The position numbers were made by a program, and so were the translations under genes. A DNA stretch of 10,374 nt from Pseudomonadota bacterium (GTDB taxonomy: Bacteria; Pseudomonadota; Alphaproteobacteria; Rhizobiales; Rhizobiaceae): NCBI GenBank assembly GCA_023387775.1, contig JAEWHN010000158.1, forward strand, positions 1-10,374, read 5' to 3'. Positions 7,100 through 10,374 of this stretch are shown one piece after another. Each line of letters starts with the position of its first letter. Position 1 is the first letter of the stretch. The notes beneath the pieces were generated by a model. The model was given only the letters and a program-made list of their open reading frames with translations, ran no database searches and had not been told where the DNA came from.

Positions 7100-8203
7100 G
7101 TGAACGAACAGACCGAAAAACGCCTCGAGGCACTTCGCAAGCGCATGGCCGAGACCGGAACGGGGCTGGTTGCCATCGCGCCCGGCTCGCATATGGACTG
7201 GGTGCTGGGCTTTCACCCGCATCCCGACGAGCGGCCCTGCCTCCTGTTGATCGCGCCGGAGAAGGAGGCATTCCTGATGCCGGCGCTGAATGCCGAAGGC
7301 ACGCGCGAATTCACCGACATCGAGTTCTTCAACTGGGCCGACGATGTGGGTCCGGTCGCGGCGCTCGAAAACGCGCTGGCCGCCATCGGCGCCTCTGCCC
7401 CCGGGCTCGTGGCGCTTGACGAGACGATGCGCGCGGATTTTGCGCTGCTGCTGCTCGACGCGCTGCCCGCCGACACCAGGCGCGATTTCACGCCCAATAC
7501 GCTCGGCGGCCTGCGCATGCGCAAGGACGGCACCGAATACCAGAAGCTCAAGATGAATGCCGGCATCGCCGATCGCGCCATGCAGACGGCCTTCGCCAGG
7601 ATCAGGCCCGGCATGACCGAGAAGCAGGTCGCGGCGGAAATTCGCGCTCACTTCTCTTCCGAAGGCGCCGCGCCGCAGTTCTGGATCGTCGGCGCCGGCG
7701 GCAACGGCGCGTTCCCGCACCATTCGGCAAGCGAGAAGGTCGTGGAAGAAGGCGACGCGGTGGTCATCGACATTGGCGGGCGCAAGGACGGCTTCCCTTC
7801 CGACATCACGCGCATGGCGGTGATCGGCCAGCCGCCGGAAGGCTATGGCGAGATCCATGCGATCGTCGAGAAGGCGGTGCAGGCCGCGCTCAAGGCCGCC
7901 CGCCCGGGCGTGCTGGCCAGGGAAGTCGACGCCGCGGCCCGCAAGGTCATCGCGGATGCCGGCTATGGCGAATTCTTCGTGCATCGCACCGGCCATGGCA
8001 TGGGCATCGACGGCCACGAGCCGCCCTACATCACCGCGACCTCGGAAACGGTGCTCGAGGAGGGCATGGTGTTCTCGATCGAGCCGGGCATCTACCTGCC
8101 CGGCCGCTTCGGCATCCGTCTCGAGGACATCGTCATCCTGCGCGAGGACGGTCCGGAAATCCTGTCGGAACTGCCGCGCGACGCGCATTACGTTTCCGTC
8201 TGA
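7100..8203 (+). CDS. M24 family metallopeptidase (Xaa-Pro dipeptidase/aminopeptidase-like)
   Basis: This 367-residue protein has the creatinase-like N-terminal domain (about 1-140) and the pita-bread metallopeptidase domain (about 145-367). All five dinuclear-metal ligands are visible: Asp224 and Asp235 in the VVIDIGG...SDITR segment, His299 in TGHGMG, Glu328 in SIEPGIY and Glu342 in RLEDI. Conserved active-site His residues (HH at 207-208; His306) are also there. It should cleave the bond before proline in short peptides, in the cytoplasm; no signal peptide is seen. I chose the GTG at 7100 because GAGG lies 9 nt upstream and the protein N-terminus then fits the family; the frame is open to 6953, but that extension is Arg/Cys-rich and unlike the family. 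Exact substrate is not readable. Confidence 0.92.
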   Translation: MNEQTEKRLEALRKRMAETGTGLVAIAPGSHMDWVLGFHPHPDERPCLLLIAPEKEAFLMPALNAEGTREFTDIEFFNWADDVGPVAALENALAAIGASAPGLVALDETMRADFALLLLDALPADTRRDFTPNTLGGLRMRKDGTEYQKLKMNAGIADRAMQTAFARIRPGMTEKQVAAEIRAHFSSEGAAPQFWIVGAGGNGAFPHHSASEKVVEEGDAVVIDIGGRKDGFPSDITRMAVIGQPPEGYGEIHAIVEKAVQAALKAARPGVLAREVDAAARKVIADAGYGEFFVHRTGHGMGIDGHEPPYITATSETVLEEGMVFSIEPGIYLPGRFGIRLEDIVILREDGPEILSELPRDAHYVSV

Positions 8204-8206
8204 TTG

Positions 8207-8241
8207 AAGCGGGAAGCCCTGGGTGGGGCTCTGCCCCGCTT
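8207..8241 (+). terminator. Nested hairpin after the M24 peptidase gene, probable terminator
   Basis: Three bases past the peptidase stop, AAGCGGG (8207-8213) pairs with CCCGCTT (8235-8241). Inside it, GCCC (8216-8219) can pair with GGGC (8226-8229). Alternatively a compact GGGGC-TCT-GCCCC hairpin (8225-8237) forms, followed by a short GCTTTC. The T-tract is weak, as is common in GC-rich alphaproteobacteria. The position right after the stop supports an end-of-transcript role. Confidence 0.45.
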
Positions 8242-8314
8242 TCGCCTGAGGTGACTTCGGCGGCGCGACTGGTATTGTGGTCTTGAAAGCAGTCCGTTCC
8301 ACTTTGGAGGGATC

Positions 8315-9832
8315 ATGCGTATCAAGCTGGGAGAAGTCGTCCTCGCCCTGCTGCTGCTGATCGGCGGCTTGTGGCCTGCGCAGGCAAGGTCTGCCGAGCG
8401 ACCGGCGCAAGCGGCGGGGGCAATTTCGCTGCTTCCGCCCGGGCAGAGCACGGATCATTCCATCGACATTGGCGGGCGCGCGCTTGAATACCGGGCCAAA
8501 GCCGGCACCCTGTCGCTGCTTTCGGGCGAAGGGGAGGTTACCGCCAAGATTTTCCATGTCGGCTATTCCGTTCTCCCGCAAGGGCGGCGGGCGCCTGATC
8601 CCGCGCGCCCCATCACTTTCGTGTTCAATGGCGGGCCGGGAGCGGCTTCGGCCTATCTTCATCTCGGGGGGCTTGGCCCGCGCATCATCGCGACCGCCGC
8701 CGACGGCAATTTCCTGCCGCCGCCGCAGCGGCTCGAGGACAATCCGAGCACCTGGCTCGACACCACCGATCTGGTCTTCGTCGACCCGGTCGGCACCGGC
8801 TACAGCCGCGAGGCGCCGGGCCAGGAGACGCGCAGTTTCTGGGGCGTGAAGCAGGACGCCATGTGGATGGGCGCCTTCATCCGCCTCTATCTGGCTGAGG
8901 AAGGCCGCACCGCATCGCCGGTGTTCCTTGCCGGCGAAAGCTATGGCGGCTTCCGCGTCGCGCTGCTTGCAAGGACGCTGCAGGAAGACGTCGGCTTGAG
9001 CCCGAGCGGCGTCGTGCTCATTTCGCCGGCGCTCGAATTCGCGCTTGTTCGCCCCGACGAATTCCAGCCGCTGCATTGGGCGCTGGAGCTGCCCTCGCTT
9101 GCGGCCGTGCGCCTGAACGGCGAGGGCGTCGCCGGCCGCGAACTGCGCGAGCGGCTGGCCGACATAGAGCGCTACGCATTGGGCGACTATCTCGTGGCGC
9201 TTGTGAGCGGACTTGAGCAGGGCGGCCGGGCGGCGAGCCGGCGCGTGGCGGAAATCACCGGCCTGCCGCTCGAACTCGTCCAGCGCAATTTCGCGCGCAT
9301 TCCAACCATGCTCTTCGCCAAGGAGTTTGCGCGCGCCAGGGGCAATGTGCTCAGCTTCTACGACGGTGCGATTGAAACAGGGGACATCGCCCCAGACAGT
9401 TTCAGGCTTGGCGGCCCGGACCCGGTGCTCGACCGCAGCGTGCCGGTGCTCACATCGGCCTTCGTCAACTATGTGCGCGACGAGCTGAAATTCCGCACGG
9501 ATCTGAGCTATCGGATGCTCAATCATGAAGTCAGCGGCAATTGGGACTATGGCACAAGTCCAACCCACCAGGGCTATGTCGGCGTCATGTCCGACCTTCA
9601 GCAGGCGCGCTCGCTAAATCCCGCGCTGGAGGTGCTTATCGTCAACGGATACACCGATCTGGTCACGCCCTACATGACCTCGGCCTATCTCGTCAGCCAG
9701 CTGCCTTCCGTGCCGGGCGCAAGGCCCATCCGTGTCGAGACACTGGAAGGCGGGCACATGATGTACTTCCGGCCGGAGAGCCGCCCCGCCCTCAAGAAGC
9801 TTGTGTCTGAACTATACCGGCCGGCGCAGTGA
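8315..9832 (+). CDS. Exported S10 family serine carboxypeptidase
   Basis: This 505-residue protein opens with a typical signal peptide: a Lys/Arg start (residues 2-4), a hydrophobic core at about 8-20 and an Ala-rich cleavage region near AQA or RSA (22-27), so it should act in the periplasm or outside the cell. The alpha/beta-hydrolase S10 features follow: oxyanion segment NGGPGA (105-110), a DPVGTGYS stretch (157-164), the nucleophile in GESYGG (Ser209), the acid in NGYTDLVTPY (Asp448) and the catalytic GGHMMY (His481). It would release C-terminal amino acids from peptides. GGAGGG ends only 3 nt before the ATG, a tight spacing, but the signal peptide fixes this start. Length fits bacterial S10 members. 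It sits 111 bp after the M24 peptidase gene, with a probable terminator between them. Confidence 0.93.
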   Translation: MRIKLGEVVLALLLLIGGLWPAQARSAERPAQAAGAISLLPPGQSTDHSIDIGGRALEYRAKAGTLSLLSGEGEVTAKIFHVGYSVLPQGRRAPDPARPITFVFNGGPGAASAYLHLGGLGPRIIATAADGNFLPPPQRLEDNPSTWLDTTDLVFVDPVGTGYSREAPGQETRSFWGVKQDAMWMGAFIRLYLAEEGRTASPVFLAGESYGGFRVALLARTLQEDVGLSPSGVVLISPALEFALVRPDEFQPLHWALELPSLAAVRLNGEGVAGRELRERLADIERYALGDYLVALVSGLEQGGRAASRRVAEITGLPLELVQRNFARIPTMLFAKEFARARGNVLSFYDGAIETGDIAPDSFRLGGPDPVLDRSVPVLTSAFVNYVRDELKFRTDLSYRMLNHEVSGNWDYGTSPTHQGYVGVMSDLQQARSLNPALEVLIVNGYTDLVTPYMTSAYLVSQLPSVPGARPIRVETLEGGHMMYFRPESRPALKKLVSELYRPAQ

Positions 9833-9856
9833 GGGGCGGTGGAGGCGCGTCGCCCC
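9833..9856 (+). terminator. Hairpin after the carboxypeptidase gene, possible terminator
   Basis: Immediately after the S10 stop codon, GGGGCG (9833-9838) can pair with CGCCCC (9851-9856) across a 12 nt loop. No T-run follows, so termination strength is doubtful. The position directly behind the stop is the main support. Confidence 0.3.
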
Positions 9857-9883
9857 CATAAGCATGCGTAATGCCCACATCAG

Positions 9884-9921
9884 TTGAATAAATTTCGGAA
9901 ATAAATCGCCAGAGCATAACT
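9884..9921 (+). promoter_or_regulatory. AT-rich promoter/operator candidate for the creatinase gene
   Basis: In the 126 bp spacer ahead of the creatinase gene, 9884-9906 is sharply AT-rich and includes the palindrome ATTTC-G-GAAAT (9892-9902). A CATAAC hexamer at 9915-9920 could be a -10 element, but no good -35 sits at the right distance. The palindrome could be an operator for substrate-responsive control; this is inference from position and symmetry only. Confidence 0.3.
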
Positions 9922-9958
9922 TGGCTGCACCAACCTACCTGGAGAGGAGCAGCCCACA

Positions 9959-10374
9959 ATGACTGACGACATGTTGCACGTGATGAAATGGCACAACGGC
10001 GAGAAAGATTATTCGCCGTTTTCGGATGCCGAGATGACGCGCCGCCAAAACGACGTTCGCGGCTGGATGGCCAAGAACAATGTCGATGCGGCGCTGTTCA
10101 CCTCTTATCACTGCATCAACTACTATTCCGGCTGGCTGTACTGCTATTTCGGGCGCAAGTACGGCATGGTCATCGACCATAACAACGCCACGACGATTTC
10201 GGCCGGCATCGACGGCGGCCAGCCCTGGCGCCGCAGCTTCGGCGACAACATCACCTACACCGACTGGCGCCGCGACAATTTCTATCGCGCCGTGCGCCAG
10301 CTGACCACGGGCGCCAAGCGCATCGGCATCGAGTTCGACCAGGTCTCGCTCGACTTCCGTCGCCAGCTTGAAGA
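9959..10374 (+). CDS. Creatinase (creatine amidinohydrolase), N-terminal part
   Basis: The first 138 codons of a gene that runs off the right edge. The segments FTSYHCINYYSGWLYC (47-62), CYFGRKYG (62-69), IDGGQPWRR and TYTDWRRDN line up closely with Pseudomonas putida creatinase as I remember it, including the counterparts of its Phe62 and Arg64, which contact substrate (Phe64 and Arg66 here). Creatinase hydrolyses creatine to sarcosine and urea in the cytoplasm, as a homodimer with the pita-bread fold. The catalytic C-terminal domain lies outside the window, so activity cannot be confirmed; some close relatives may use other guanidino or amidino compounds. The ATG at 9959 has GGAGAGGAG about 8 nt upstream, a strong ribosome site. 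A further in-frame ATG at codon 5 is a weaker alternative. Confidence 0.87.
   Translation, partial: MTDDMLHVMKWHNGEKDYSPFSDAEMTRRQNDVRGWMAKNNVDAALFTSYHCINYYSGWLYCYFGRKYGMVIDHNNATTISAGIDGGQPWRRSFGDNITYTDWRRDNFYRAVRQLTTGAKRIGIEFDQVSLDFRRQLE

Noticed and set aside
6269..9568. A stop-free frame of 1099 codons on the minus strand across manC, the M24 gene and the S10 gene.
   Set aside because: It lies antisense to two genes with full catalytic motifs and out of frame in manC. Its product is rich in Arg, His, Gly and Ala without any domain, as expected from antisense frames in GC-rich codon-biased DNA.

Overview
The window is GC-rich DNA with the gene density and codon habits of an alphaproteobacterium. 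I infer Hyphomicrobiales (a Mesorhizobium/Phyllobacteriaceae-like host) from the protein families; no rRNA or other taxonomic marker is present. I see no tRNA, insertion sequence, integrase, CRISPR array or phage gene. Eight protein genes are supported, two of them cut by the window edges.

Left part (1-6774) is a surface-polysaccharide region. Three minus-strand genes are, in transcription order, a Wzy/O-antigen-ligase-like membrane protein (3389-1953), an NAD-dependent sugar epimerase/dehydratase (1711-653) and an M28-like DUF4910/DUF2172 putative aminopeptidase (from 649, running off the left edge). The last two are 3 bp apart and probably cotranscribed. A 488 bp non-coding stretch with several inverted repeats separates the polymerase from a plus-strand phosphomannomutase (3878-5344). 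That gene converges, with only 23 bp between stop codons, on a bifunctional mannose-1-phosphate guanylyltransferase / mannose-6-phosphate isomerase on the minus strand (6774-5368). Together the last two enzymes would turn fructose-6-phosphate into GDP-mannose, which the neighbouring polymerase and epimerase region could use for a mannose-, fucose- or rhamnose-containing glycan.

Right part (7100-10374) is a plus-strand run of hydrolases: a cytoplasmic M24 metallopeptidase (Xaa-Pro dipeptidase-like), an exported S10 serine carboxypeptidase with an intact Ser-Asp-His triad, and the first 138 codons of a creatinase (creatine amidinohydrolase), itself an M24-fold enzyme. The three have separate leaders and candidate terminators, so they look like neighbours with related themes (peptide and creatine use) rather than one tight operon.

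Nothing here is clearly a new defence or mobile system. The points most worth a second look are the putative peptidase coupled to a sugar epimerase, the unusual sugar-binding loop of the phosphomannomutase, the structured 3390-3877 spacer, and the two M24-fold enzymes flanking a secreted carboxypeptidase.
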